DNA of 64,000 nucleotides from Pseudopyrenochaeta lycopersici (lineage: Eukaryota > Ascomycota > Dothideomycetes > Pleosporales > Pseudopyrenochaetaceae). The DNA lies in contig NHZP01000033.1 of the NCBI GenBank assembly GCA_003313425.1, positions 124,001 through 188,000 of the forward strand, in the 5' to 3' direction. Made by a program: the position numbers and the translations under genes. Below the pieces are notes generated by a model. It saw only the letters and a list, made by a program, of their open reading frames with translations. It was not told the DNA's origin and searched no databases. Shown here piece by piece: positions 34,792 through 45,682 of the stretch. How positions within the stretch are numbered: position 1 is the first letter of the stretch; each line of letters begins with the position of its first letter.

Positions 34792-36480
34792 ATGAAAGGC
34801 AACCCAAGAACACTACGTGCAGCGGGCCTGCTGGCGTTAGGTGAGTATTGAGCATCATGAGCCCTTCGAGCGCAACTAACAGCCCCCAGCGTCCTGCGCC
34901 TCGGCTCAAGTTGCTAGCGTCTGTCCATCAACTAATGTCTGCTATAAGCTCAACATTCCAGAGAGCACAGCATCGTCAGGGAGTGGTGATATCTTTTTCC
35001 AGATATCTGCACCGAGCAGTTATGAATGGGTCGCACTCGGCCAGGGACGGGGCATGTCAGGATCCAATATCTTTGTAGTGTACACCTCCTCTGGCGGGTC
35101 CAACGTAACTCTTTCGCCTCGATTAGCTACCGGCTACACTGAGCCTAATCTGAACACGAATGCCGAAGTAGTGCTCCTTGAGGGCTCTGGTGTGTCCAAT
35201 GGAATCATGACGGCCAATGTAAAGTGTACGTGACCAATCCCACTGCATAGGAAATCCGCAACTGACGCAATACAGGCTCGAACTGCAACAGCTGGTCAGG
35301 CGGATCCATGGACTTCACATCTAATAGCGGCAATTGGATCTACGGCTACAGGTCATCCGGCGGCCCCAAGAACTCGAATGATCAATCGGCTGGCATCACC
35401 GAACACAGTGAGAAAGGTACGTTCTCATGGAACTTCGCCAGTGCCAAAGGTGGCAGTAACGTCAACCCGCTGTTGAATGCTGCTCCATCTGCTACTGGGA
35501 GTGGAGCTGCTACTGCGACAAACTGTATCCCCAGACCAGCGTCGGCCACTGCAGCGTCCAGCGCCGCCAATCCAACACAGACTGGTGGCGACTCGGAGGA
35601 CAATGACGATGATCGCCAAGACGGCCGTACTAAGTATGCAACGTGGGGAAGTGCGTGGCCTACTGCCAGGCCAACAGGCCGCCCTTGGGATGATTCAAGT
35701 AGTAAGTCTAGCCTTGCGGAAGAGCATCTCTCAGAGCCTTGACTAACGGGTGCCATAGGTCGACTTGCAAAGCGAGATGACGACCTCCCATATTGCGATG
35801 AGCTTACTGGCGGCAGCGGTAATACCAATGCTGGCTTCACGCCCATCAACTCATCTGGCGGTGGCATTCAACGGACAATGCTTATCGCCCACGGAGTGCT
35901 GGCCGCACTCGCTTTCGTGATCCTGTTCCCAGCTGGAGCCATTGCGATCCGCCTCGCCTCTTTCCCTGGCGTTGTGTGGGTCCACGGTGCATTCCAGGTC
36001 TTCGCCTTCCTTGTCTATGTTGCGGCGTTTGGACTTGGCGTGTACCTGGCCACAGAGATGAACATGATTGACCACCATCACCCTATCATTGGCATAGTAG
36101 TGCTAGTTCTCCTCTTCTTCCAACCCTTCCTCGGCTTCTTACACCACACTCTGTTCAGAAAGTACAGCTCTCGCACATTCTGGTCGTATGCGCATATCTG
36201 GGTTGGCCGCATTGCAGTCACTCTGGGCATCATCAACGGCGGTCTTGGCCTCAGGTGGGCAGACTCGATGGGTATGAGCTCCAAAGGTGGGATTATTGCG
36301 TATGGTGTGATTGCTGGATTGGTGTGGGTGGTGTGGGTTGCAGCCATGTTTATTGGCGAGAGCAGGAGGAAGAAGGCTATGGCCAACACGCCCCCAAAGT
36401 ACTCAGAGTCGCCACGGCAAGAGTCGGATAGGAGTGGTGAGGCTCCGGTGAATGGCCATTATGCGCCGAAGCAGGGGTAA
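34792..36480 (+). CDS. DOMON (CDH-cytochrome-like) plus cytochrome b561 membrane protein
   Basis: Four exons (34792-34840, 34890-35225, 35276-35701, 35759-36480), all introns phase 1, give 510 aa. A signal peptide is followed by a DOMON-type haem domain like that of cellobiose dehydrogenase (residues ~25-215), with the candidate haem Met in GQGRGMSGSNIFVVY. A Ser/Ala/Asp-rich linker then leads to a cytochrome b561 module (residues ~310-470). Four histidines sit at span positions: AHGVLAAL, WVHGAFQ, HHHPIIG and AHIWVGR. The tail is cytosolic and charged. Such proteins move electrons across the plasma membrane and may reduce extracellular iron, quinones or oxidative enzymes. An AA9 LPMO is encoded 15 kb away, but a direct partnership is speculation. 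Confidence 0.87.
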
Positions 36481-36998
36481 TGGCAAAAAGTGGATGTGTG
36501 AAGGGAAAATGAGTTTGTACCCAACTTTCGGTCAATAGTACAATAAATTTAGCGAAGAATTACCGTAATGCTCGAACCGATCATCCCTGAACTTGTGAAC
36601 GTCTGAACGTCTGAACGTCTGAACGTCTGAACGTCTGAACGTCTGAACGTCTGAACGTCTGAACGTCTGAACGTCTGAACGTCTGAACGTCTGAACGTCT
36701 GTGAATGGCGATAATCACGAGTCAAGTCGAGTGCAGAGCGAAGATGTATACTTCCGAAGATGCTGTCTTGACTCGCGAATGAGGCAGCACGTGACTGGCC
36801 GGTAGCGCTCGCGCTAAAATCTTCGTGGGGTCGAATGGTGCGCCGTTGCCAACTCGATAATTTGGGCGCAACAACAAACAACATCTCCCCATTTTACCGC
36901 CTTCGCCACCAGCACTGCACACACCTCTGTCGCACAGCCACCGAATCATCTCAGGGAACCGTAGTCTCGCTCGGGAAATCAGCACACAGCCAGCCGCC
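36481..36998. other. Intergenic with an 8-bp tandem repeat
   Basis: 3' flank of the DOMON-b561 gene and promoter of the EB1 gene, including the tandem array at 36597-36700. Confidence 0.5.
36597..36700. repeat. Perfect tandem repeat, 8 bp x 13
   Basis: The unit GAACGTCT is repeated 13 times without a mismatch over 104 bp. An 8-bp period keeps no single codon frame, in line with a non-coding position. Perfect copies mean the array is young or actively slipping. Confidence 0.9.
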
Positions 36999-38000
36999 AT
37001 GGGTGAATCAAGGTACGCCATTTTGAGGGGTCAAGAGCCCTGGAGACGGCTTTTCAGGGACCCGCCACCACGCGGCAGACGGATGCTAACGGTGCTTTCA
37101 CTGCAGACAAGAACTCGTCGCCTGGTTAAACAACCTCCTCCAGCTCAATATCACCAAGGTCGAACAATGCGGGACTGGGTACGTGACATACATTCAGCAT
37201 GGGTCGCAGGCACCAGGCACTACACGGGCATGTGCTGACGGATAGGGACAGAGCAGCGCTGTGCCAAGTTTTTGACAGTATCTTCTGTAAGGCTTCAATA
37301 CCATGGCTATCTGGAAACAGGACTAATCCCCCGGCAGATGATGTTCCCATGTCGCGAGTCAAGTTCAACGCAAACACGGAATATGCGTACCTGCAGAATT
37401 TCAAGGTCTTGCAAAGTACGTCGATACTCCCCACTACCCATCCGTTGCCACTTGCTAACACACCCAGATACCTTTGCCAAACACCAAATCGACAAGCCCA
37501 TCCGGGTCGAGTCGCTGGTAAAATGCAAGATGCAGGACAACCTCGAGTTCCTCCAGTTCGTCAAGCAATACTGGGACCAGCATTTCCCCGGCCACGATTA
37601 TGACCCGCTTGCTCGCCGTAAAGGACAGGGCGGTATCACCACCGGCCCTGCTGCAACCCGCGCCGCCCCTGCCGCCGCCCGACGAGCACCAGCTGCCAGC
37701 AACACGGCTGCGCCTAGGACGCGCACCCCGCTTAGTGCTGGAGGAGGCGCCGCGAGTGCCGCCCTGCGCGAGGAGAACTCACAACTGAAGGAGACTGTCA
37801 CCGGTCTGGAGCGCGAGCGCGACTTCTACTTCAGCAAGCTACGTGACATTGAGCTGCTCATCCAGCAGGCCATGGAGGCGGACCCAGAGCTCGAGAAGGA
37901 CGAGGGTCTGCTCAAGCAGATTCAGAACATCCTGTACTCGACTGAAGAAGGCTTTGAGATTCCACCAGAGGCCGAGGGTGCTGAAGAGGAGACGTTCTAG
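36999..38000 (+). CDS. EB1-family microtubule plus-end-binding protein (Mal3/Bim1 homologue)
   Basis: Five exons (36999-37012, 37107-37178, 37252-37286, 37338-37415, 37468-38000) give 243 aa. The CH domain (residues 1-~115) shows RQELVAWLNNLLQLNITKVE, CGTGAALCQVFDSIF, DVPMSRVKFN and FAKHQIDKPI, and binds the microtubule lattice at growing ends. A Pro/Ala/Arg-rich linker follows. A coiled coil and EBH domain (about 170-225) hold FYFSKLRDIELLIQ, the dimer and partner-binding part. The protein ends EEETF, an acidic tail with a C-terminal aromatic like the EEY/F motif recognised by CAP-Gly proteins. Cytoplasmic and essential for microtubule dynamics and polarity in relatives. The several tiny exons are typical for this gene in ascomycetes. 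Confidence 0.93.
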
Positions 38001-38617
38001 GTGGGCGGATCTGTCCTTGCAGACGTGGAAGGCGACCTAGGAAAGGTCCTCTCTCACGCCGAGCATTTGCTTGAGCAGACCGGGTGGGCGTCTGGAGAAA
38101 AAGATATGTTCTGAGTCGGCCTAGACGGAAATTGCATTGGGAGCGGGGAGGAATACCACTTTTTGCTGGGAAGTCAGCGTCCCGCCATTTGACGAGTTAT
38201 GAGTCGCATGACAAGGGGGACGTGTTTAATAAGAATGACGTGATAGACGGTGATGGCACATATGGGGCGCGTATTCATCCTTGCCCTGTTTGTCGCTCTC
38301 TTGTCTACCAAGCATCACCCATGACAAGGAGTAGCAGAATAACAAAGATTCCATTTATGATGCTCGCCTACCGTGCATGTTACATCCAGGACGTCTTGAT
38401 TCCAGACTTCGATTAGCACGAGCGAAGCTGAGCTTGGTGAATGACAGTGAGCTTGATTAGAGCTGTTGACACTTTAGAGCTTCTAATCTTCAGTCTCTCG
38501 AGAGTGTTTTGTGTTGTCAATCCCGACGTTTGACAATTTGATATGCCATGCTACTTTCGTTTTGTGTAGTCGGTCTCGGTGTCTTGAAATTGCCGTACAT
38601 TCACAACAGAATATCCC
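38001..38617. other. Convergent 3' intergenic region
   Basis: Between the EB1 gene and the minus-strand small secreted protein gene. No gene seen. Confidence 0.4.
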
Positions 38618-39079
38618 TCAACGGCCCCCAAGCTGTCCACCAGACGCCGCCGTAAGCCGTTGCTCTTCCAACGAAAGTTTGCCTTTACCAACACCCCAGT
38701 AGTGTTCCCGGGTACCAGAACGCCAGCCATAGCCTTTATTCTGATGTCCTTGCGAACAGGTTGCGCCATCCTAAGATCATAGGTAAGTACTCTTCTGTAC
38801 CGACTCGCCGCGTTCGACCGCTTATCATATTCTTACCTTGGCCAGACAGCATGCCCACCACTGGTTGTCGTAACATCGAACGGGATCCTTGACCCACTTT
38901 GGGTGTTCACATGGATGAGTGGTGGTCCACGTACTCAGATCTGAACAGCACACGAATCGCTGGGTGGGACAAATGAGACCACGGCTGTGATGACTTGAGA
39001 AGACCCAATCAATAGGACTTGCAATGTAAGCGAGGGCGAAGGGAAAGAAACTGATGATGAAGAGATGGTGAAGTTGCAT
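38618..39079 (-). CDS. Small cysteine-rich secreted protein (candidate effector)
   Basis: Exons 38837-39079 and 38618-38770 (66-nt intron, GTAAGA donor, TTAG acceptor) give 131 aa. The start at 39079 opens a clear signal peptide (about 18 residues, hydrophobic core IISFFPFALA). The mature part has eight cysteines, including two adjacent CC pairs, and several Trp residues, suggesting four disulphides. The C-terminal 50 residues are Gly-rich and less ordered. An alternative acceptor (GTACAG) would end the protein five codons after the splice, with seven cysteines. No known family. Size, secretion signal and even Cys count fit a fungal effector or apoplastic defence protein; host interaction is unproven. 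Confidence 0.5.
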
Positions 39080-39256
39080 TTTAAGGAATGTATACAAAGT
39101 ACCAAAAGGAAAGAAATGAGGGAATCATGAAATCTTAAATTGGTGGTTTTGTTGACGAGAGTAGCGATAATCGTGCATTGTAGACTGTAGTACCAGTTGT
39201 GGTTACGTTCCGAGCTGTGCTACAAACAATTTGCGATGCGAACAAGGTCAAGTCAC

Positions 39257-39562
39257 TCAACCTGAACAATACCTGAGGTATCCGAAAGCAACACATTGGA
39301 GCCTGGCGTTATCGGCCGTCACCGCTGTTGAGCTGGAACATAAGTCAAATGCAGGTACAGGGTATGGATTGGCATATTGAACCGCACTGCTGCATGTCCT
39401 ACTCCACACGTCCTGAAAGCAGTTACATACTTCAGCTCGGAGATTCTTCTTCCGATTTGGGCTGTTGATGTTTGCCACAATCGAGGACCCCTGGAGCATT
39501 GCGTGGAGGAAGCTACCGAAGAGTCCAGCCAGATTGAAGTGGCGTATCGTCTGTTTAAGCAT
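39257..39562 (-). CDS. Possible second small cysteine-containing secreted protein
   Basis: An unspliced ORF of 101 aa from an ATG at 39562. Residues 1-~24 have a basic start and a hydrophobic core (LAGLFGSFLHAML), a plausible signal peptide. Six cysteines lie in the C-terminal half, the last near the stop. It is on the same strand as, and 177 bp upstream of, the other cysteine-rich candidate. There is no domain match and no splice evidence; a chance ORF is possible. Confidence 0.33.
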   Translation of the reverse strand: MLKQTIRHFNLAGLFGSFLHAMLQGSSIVANINSPNRKKNLRAEVCNCFQDVWSRTCSSAVQYANPYPVPAFDLCSSSTAVTADNARLQCVAFGYLRYCSG

Positions 39563-40193
39563 GGACTAATCAATTGTATGTAATGGCAACTAACTTGAGA
39601 CCAAAGCGTGGTGCTTTACATAGCCAGATACAGTGAATGGCTTCTCTGCTTGAGACTAGATAGTGGAACGCAGAATTGTGGAGCATAAGTGCCCAAATGA
39701 TGAGAAATAGATTGGGCTGCATGCAAAATGGCCATCAGGTCATGGTGGTGATGAAGTGGGATGAGGCCGATGGTGTAGAGAACGGAGAAAGATCGTCCGC
39801 CCAAGCCCCTAGGCCCTTTTTGGGGAACACGCTAAGGTACCCCAACGACTCGCGCCGCAGGATCATTATGCAGCTTTTCTCCCCGCAAGACCAGCGGCGA
39901 TCTAGCCGCCTCTTATTTGAGCTTGCTCGACAAAGGGTTCGACAGCTATGACCTCAGACAGGGAGGTAGACACCCACGTGCTGCAGCACCCCGCATTTTT
40001 GTTACCCCTCCTGACTTCATAGCTCTGGGCGAGTTCGGCCTCGACGCGTCGCTATATGTATCCATTGCGCCGACAAAATGCTTCCTCTACTCCCCGTTCC
40101 TGCTCAATTCTGTTCTACAAGCTTTTCTCTCCCCAATTCATCTTCAATTGATCTCGCGCGCCGTTTCAAGCCGTTCGCCACTTGAGTACCATC
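39563..40193. other. Intergenic / promoter of the hydrolase gene
   Basis: No gene seen. The last 100 bases are pyrimidine-rich. Confidence 0.4.
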
Positions 40194-41674
40194 ATGTCTG
40201 GCTGGTCTGACCTTCCCGCCGCCCTAAAGGGGAGCTCAGACAAGTTCACCGAGCTCCTCCAATCTGACGCCCAGCTCAAGGCATTCACAACAACAGACGC
40301 AATTGACAAAGCTGCAACATTTGGCATCAAGTCAAGTGGCTCTGACAACACTGTGCTCATTACTGTTGCCAATGGCAGCGTTAAGACGAGCACTGGCTCT
40401 TCAAAGGATGCATTGTTCACACTCTCTGCCCTCCCAGAGCAATGGGAACAACACTTCAAAGAGGTCCCTGCTATGCCATACCAGAGTTATTGGGGCATGT
40501 TCGGCATGAACATTAAGCAAAAAGGCATCGAGGTTTTGGGTGATCACACTGCATTTGCGCAATGGACTCATGTTTGGAGACGCGTTCTCGAACTTGCCCA
40601 TGACGCACAGTGTGGCCCCATAAAAGAAGATGAGCAGCCCGAGGCTCAGACCGACTACCTCACCGGTCGCTACATCTATCTTGAGGCGCCAGTATGGGGT
40701 CGTTCCAAGGTCTTCTACGAGTACGCTGGCGACGGAAAGCAGCATATTGTCTTCCTTCACACTGCCGGCAGCGATAGCCGACAGTATCACGGTGTTATGA
40801 ACGACCCAAGTATGCGCAAGAGATGCACCATGTATGCATTTGATCTTCCAGGACATGGCCGAAGCTTCCCTTCCAAGAACTACTCCCCTGGCGCACACAC
40901 AAATACTGAAGATAGCTACGTTGGAATCATTGCTGCGTTTGTGAAGGGCTTGAATCTGCGAAGACCAATCATTTGCGGTGCGAGCATGGCTGGGCAGGTC
41001 TGTCTGGCTGTAGCTCTTCGCCACAGGGAAGTTGGAGCAGGGGGTACCATTCCTCTTCAAGGGTATGTGTGTACATGCATTAGGCGATCAAAGCTAACCC
41101 GTGCAGTTCCGAGTACCTGAACATGGAGCGCCAATGGTACGATCGGTCGCCATATGTCAATCAGTCGCTTTTCAATCCAGAATGGATCTACGGCGTATGT
41201 TCAAGCTTGATGCGTTCACTCAGCTAGCTAACAAACCCAGATGATGTCGCCAACCGCTCCGCTCGCAAACAAGCAGCTCATCTGGCACATGTACAGTGCT
41301 CAAGCTTACGGGGTAAGTTTGCTCACACATAATCTTCTCTTCAGCCACTGATGATGCAGATCTTCCACGGCGATCTCGACTTTTACTTCGGCGGCTGGGA
41401 CGGTCGTTCGCGCGTAGCTTCCATCGACACCCAGAACTGCCCCGTGTACATGCTGACCGGCGAGTATGACTGGTCCAACACCCCAGAGATGGCACAAAAA
41501 ACGGCAGACAAGATACCAGGAGCGATGCACAAGTCCATGCCAGACCTAGGCCATTTCCCCGCAACAGAGAACCCTGCCAAATTCGTCCCTCATCTGCTCG
41601 AGGCTATTGATCATATTCAGAAAGTCAGAAGTGAGAGCTTGAGTACAATGCGTCTAGGCAACGGTACAGACTGA
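40194..41674 (+). CDS. Alpha/beta hydrolase with SCP2-like N-terminal region
   Basis: Four exons (40194-41062, 41107-41194, 41241-41312, 41360-41674) give 447 aa. Residues 1-~135 resemble an SCP2/sterol-carrier-like fold: a strand giving VLITVANGSVKT, then FTLSALPEQWEQHF. From ~160 the alpha/beta hydrolase core follows: HIVFLHTAGSDSRQYHG (oxyanion region), AFDLPGHGRS, the nucleophile elbow GASMAG (Ser near 262), PVYMLTGEYDWSNTPE (acid) and DLGHFPATENP (catalytic His). No signal peptide, so intracellular or peroxisomal; there is no clear C-terminal PTS1. The substrate is unknown. A lipid-presenting domain fused to a hydrolase suggests a hydrophobic ester, but this is inference. Confidence 0.78.
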
Positions 41675-42162
41675 GCGCCTTTTTTCTTCATTGTAAGTGA
41701 AACAGATTCAGGCTCATACATAGGAACAAAAATTGATTACTTTTATTTCTACCTCTTTTGTGCGCCTTTCTCTCCTTGTTGGTCATCCCTCGCTGCCTAG
41801 AGACAATATCCAACATCGCACCTGGCACTGTAAGATACGTGCCCAAGACTTTGACGAGTATCTACTTTGAGTATGCAAGTAGGTCATGTCCTTTGTACAA
41901 TGTTTCACTTTGTGGCCATATCCAGTCTCCCTCTATCTATCATACTTTGCTTCACCAGTTCTCAGTCTCATCATTCACCCATGATATACCCTTGTCTGGA
42001 GGAGCTTTTGGAGCCTGTCAAAGGAAGTGATAAACATTGCCTGGATACTGGTACGTGCGGTCCATTGCACACACTGATATAAATGCTCTCCCCAGCCGTG
42101 ATCGAAGTTCTAATCTCCATCACCATCTACTTCAACCGTGCTTAGCATCGGCCTCTGCACCA
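41675..42162. other. Intergenic, no gene seen
   Basis: Flank of the hydrolase gene and leader of the RING gene. Confidence 0.4.
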
Positions 42163-43194
42163 ATGGACCCAGTCATTCCTCCCAAGGGCATCGCAAATGC
42201 AAACGATTTCCTCGATACCCTCAACGAAGTGGCATGTGTCATTTGCAAGGAAGCCTTCAGCGCGTCTCATATCCCGGCACTCATGCCGACGTGTCGCCAT
42301 GTCTTCGGTGCAAGATGCCTGCGCAAGTGGGTGCACTCGACAAACCGCGGACATAATCGATGCCCGATTTGTCGCGCGGTGCTGTTCGACAACGGACTGC
42401 CGCTTGTGGAGAACGAGCAGGATATGGCACCGGAACAAGAGGAACAAGAAGTTAGGGCGAGGACGTTGGGGCCTGCGCCGCGGACTGGGGAGGGGAGCTC
42501 AGGAGGTACTAGTACTGACCAACGTGTTCCGCAAACCTCCAGAGCTGGACAAAATGGACCTGGGCGTGTGCCTTCAACACAGCATACATCTGGGACTGGG
42601 ACTGGGGCTCATCAACGTCCGCAGACTCGACTCGAGGTGCTACCCCGTCCCTTTGATTCCCGCTTCATCCAGCTGGCCACATCCCAGGTCATGCGGCACG
42701 TCCGCCAACATGGCATACCGCCGGGACAAGACCAAAATGCGTACCTGCACCAACTCGCTGGGGGCATCGTGCGGCATCTAAGCCAAGAGCTGCATCGTCG
42801 GCAGGTAGCTGAGTACCAGCGCCAGCGCCAACGGGAGCTGTATGCGCAACAATCGTACGGGGCTGCTCCAGCGGGTAGCTCTATGGGCGGGGTGGGAAAC
42901 CAATGGGTTCATCCTATAGGGCAACATCCGGCTGGCCCGTTTGGACAGCGCGGTCTTGCTCCTCCTCCTCAGCAGATGCCGATGCAGATGCAAGCCCCAA
43001 ATATCCACGTTTCAAGCGGGTATCCTACCGGTCCTCAAAGTAACAGCGGCGAATATCCTCCTGGCGGGATGCAAGGCGGGTGGGCGTATCAGCAGCCCGG
43101 TCACAGGGCAGCATCAGGCGTTGGACATGGGCAGAGTTTGAACGGGCAAGGAAATGGGGCGCCGCCATCCGGCATGTACGGTGGCGCAATGTAA
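42163..43194 (+). CDS. RING-finger protein, probable E3 ubiquitin ligase
   Basis: A single exon of 343 aa; the ATG at 42163 is taken because the RING starts only 25 residues later and the upstream frame has no features. The RING (residues ~25-66) reads CVICKEAF, then CRHVFGARCLRKW, then NRCPICR: a C3HC4/H2-type zinc-binding finger that recruits E2 enzymes. The rest is low complexity. There is a Gly/Ser/Thr linker, a helical patch with QVMRHVRQHGIPPGQ, and a Gln/Pro/Gly/Met-rich C-terminal half. No transmembrane span, so a soluble E3. Its targets are unknown. Confidence 0.8.
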   Translation: MDPVIPPKGIANANDFLDTLNEVACVICKEAFSASHIPALMPTCRHVFGARCLRKWVHSTNRGHNRCPICRAVLFDNGLPLVENEQDMAPEQEEQEVRARTLGPAPRTGEGSSGGTSTDQRVPQTSRAGQNGPGRVPSTQHTSGTGTGAHQRPQTRLEVLPRPFDSRFIQLATSQVMRHVRQHGIPPGQDQNAYLHQLAGGIVRHLSQELHRRQVAEYQRQRQRELYAQQSYGAAPAGSSMGGVGNQWVHPIGQHPAGPFGQRGLAPPPQQMPMQMQAPNIHVSSGYPTGPQSNSGEYPPGGMQGGWAYQQPGHRAASGVGHGQSLNGQGNGAPPSGMYGGAM

Positions 43195-43554
43195 GAACAT
43201 GAAGAGTGTATTATGAAGTGTAAAGAGAGCTTGTGGAGATTAGAAAAAAGGGAATAGATGGGCAAGATCGGGGGTGGTAGATATAGACGAATAGAATCAA
43301 CCGGCTGCGAGAGTGCGAATGAATGCAAGTCCATGTCGTAGGGAAAGGACAACCGAGCCATGGTCTGATTATGACCACCCTGTAGTCACCAATAGTAGAC
43401 ATAATGTGTAGAAATGCGAGTAAATGTATAAGGGTATCATATGTGTATCGAATGCAATCCAATATCAAACCTTGCTCCATGCATGCATATATGTATCATT
43501 CTTCCCATGCCCACTCTCCATATGCAGTTCTCTTGACCAAAGGGAAAACCGAAA
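43195..43554. other. Convergent 3' region, RING gene / Vam7 gene
   Basis: Nothing recognisable. Confidence 0.4.
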
Positions 43555-44685
43555 TCAGCGAATCTTAGCAATCCGCTTCTTTGCAATTTTGATTTTCCCA
43601 TCCACCCTCTCGACGTCCTCGTCGAGCAGGCCGAGCATGGCATTTTGCTCTACGAGTTCAGCGTTGATTTGTACGCCCATTTCTCTCATGCGGCGCGCGA
43701 CAGTGGCGATGTCGACGAGGTCCTCGTCCTGCTCTTGGATGATCTGCTTTTGCAGCTGTAATACGCCTTCGTTGTCCAACTCGCGCGTCTTGTCAGTCTC
43801 CTGGGCTGGCCCGCCAAGGACGCGTCTCCCGGAAGGCTTAGCGGCGCCTTTGAATAAGCCGGCTTTCTGCTCTGCGGTCACGGCGGCGGAGGAAGTGGAT
43901 GCTGTGGTGCCGGAACCTGAGATGGCGGCCTTGACGGCCATACTGTTCAGTACACTTTCTAGGCCATCTCTTTCTTTGCGTAATCCGCTGATCATATCTC
44001 TCCTCCTCCTTATCTCTCCATCACCCAACTTCTCGCCAGACCACTCATCGCTGCTGCTGCCGCTCAAGCGTCCCAAGCCCTCGTCCAAAGCAGATATCAA
44101 GGTACCAGCCCGGACGAGGCTTGACTTCGCCTTCGCAGCCGCTTCATGCTGTGCCGTAGCAGCCGTAGCCTGTTCCCTTGCCGTCAACCACCGCCTTGCA
44201 TCTTGCAGCGAGGATTTGAGATCAGAGTGCTTGTCCAGCCAGTCTGAACTGTCCCTCACGCGATCCTTGCCGAATTGGCTCCCTGGGAACCCCGCCGGCC
44301 GCTTCCCCTCCTTATCGTCTAGGTCCAAGAAACTCCGATACACTTTTGAGACGCGCCACCGTCCATCCTCTGCAGCCTCTATCGCCTTCAAGTACTCCTC
44401 CAGCCCTATCCTCCGCTTCTCAATAGCTTCTGGTGAGCCTGCTGTGTTCCCTAAGCCAAGAAATCCCCCAAGCCATGATTTCGGTGGCAGACTGGCAGGG
44501 GGTGCAGAGCCAACGTCTGATCGTAGGGCAGCGTCGAGGGAAGAAAAGTCAGAATAGCGTTTCTTCACGCTGGTGGTGGCACGGGGAAACGGATGCTCGA
44601 TGCGGATTGTGTATTCTGTGTAGGGCTTGCCGTGTTCAGGCGTCTGGTCGTGTGCTGTGGGTATGCTGATCTTGAGAGGTGCCAT
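43555..44685 (-). CDS. VAM7: Vacuolar SNARE Vam7 (PX + SNARE domain)
   Basis: A single exon of 376 aa. The PX domain covers residues ~1-130 (YTEYTIRIEHPF, KKRYSDFSSLDAAL, LPPKSWLG, RRIGLEEYLKAI), which binds phosphatidylinositol-3-phosphate on the vacuole. A helical linker follows. The SNARE motif fills the last ~65 residues (LQLQKQIIQEQDEDLVDIA to the end), with the Gln of the zero layer at about MGVQINAEL. There is no transmembrane anchor, as expected for Vam7, a Qc-SNARE used in homotypic vacuole fusion. An upstream in-frame ATG at 44790 would add an unlikely His/Pro-rich extension, so 44685 is preferred. Confidence 0.9.
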   Translation of the reverse strand: MAPLKISIPTAHDQTPEHGKPYTEYTIRIEHPFPRATTSVKKRYSDFSSLDAALRSDVGSAPPASLPPKSWLGGFLGLGNTAGSPEAIEKRRIGLEEYLKAIEAAEDGRWRVSKVYRSFLDLDDKEGKRPAGFPGSQFGKDRVRDSSDWLDKHSDLKSSLQDARRWLTAREQATAATAQHEAAAKAKSSLVRAGTLISALDEGLGRLSGSSSDEWSGEKLGDGEIRRRRDMISGLRKERDGLESVLNSMAVKAAISGSGTTASTSSAAVTAEQKAGLFKGAAKPSGRRVLGGPAQETDKTRELDNEGVLQLQKQIIQEQDEDLVDIATVARRMREMGVQINAELVEQNAMLGLLDEDVERVDGKIKIAKKRIAKIR

Positions 44686-45682
44686 TATTGTGGGTGTGAG
44701 GTGTGTGAGGAGGGGAGGTGTAGAGGCGGGTTGATGTGGGTGCAGGCAGCGATGCTTGGAATGACCGATGCCTGCTCTGGTCGCGTGCAACAGCTCAAAA
44801 AGGAACGAATCCTGTTCGCGTGCTCAATAAAGACGCGTATGGTGTCTCTAGATGCCAGGAAAACACCAAAACTCAAGATCGCGTGCGTATATTCTGGTCA
44901 AAGTGGATAATCAGCTTGAAAACCAGCGACTGGGATCCACCTTGCGGTTGACGTCGTTCGAATGCGCCACGGCACGCTAGCGCCACGTGCGTCACCTGCC
45001 ATTTTCGACCTCGAGTCAACACCACGATCTGGCCGCCAACAGCTCATGATGCTTTGCAGAGTTCTGGAGTCCTGGCTCCACTCATTCCGCGGAGGCTGGT
45101 CTGGGTGATGGTAAGATTATGCGAAGAAGTCAAGGGGCACACCTTCACGTGGCCCCAACGCCACTGCTACACCGTCGCCTGAATAGCATGTTCCTCAGGC
45201 TTCGTATTCCAAGCCAACAGCACGCCTCCAGCGGTTCCAGCGCTCCCCCAGCCATGTCAGCTATGATGGCGCAATGCTCTTTCCTATGGCATCTTCGCTG
45301 TTGTGTTTAGTCCGTCCTGTCGTCAGGGAGTTGTAGTCAGAATGCTTGTTAGCCAAGAAACGCCTTCCCCCTCTCATTCGTGGACTTCTTCGTGAAACAC
45401 CCAGTCGGAGATTTCCTCCACTTTATTCATTTTGTATCATTGGAGGAAGCATCGCAACTGCCACCAGGCACACCCTCGCGGGAATACATTGAAAGCATTA
45501 TAGGTAATTGTCCGTTTGGCGTTTGAGGGGTACCTTGGACTAGGAGCCGTGGAGCAACAATGGCAATGCGCGAAAAAGTACATATGCCGGACCTGTTCTT
45601 CCTCCTTGCACTGGCTACTCTGAGCATCTCGTTCATCTCGTTCAATTCTTGTATATACCTAGTTCGTTGATCGACCTTCACG
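44686..45682. other. Divergent intergenic region, Vam7 / pectate lyase
   Basis: Nearly 1 kb. Short featureless ORFs only. The end is the pectate lyase promoter. Confidence 0.4.
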
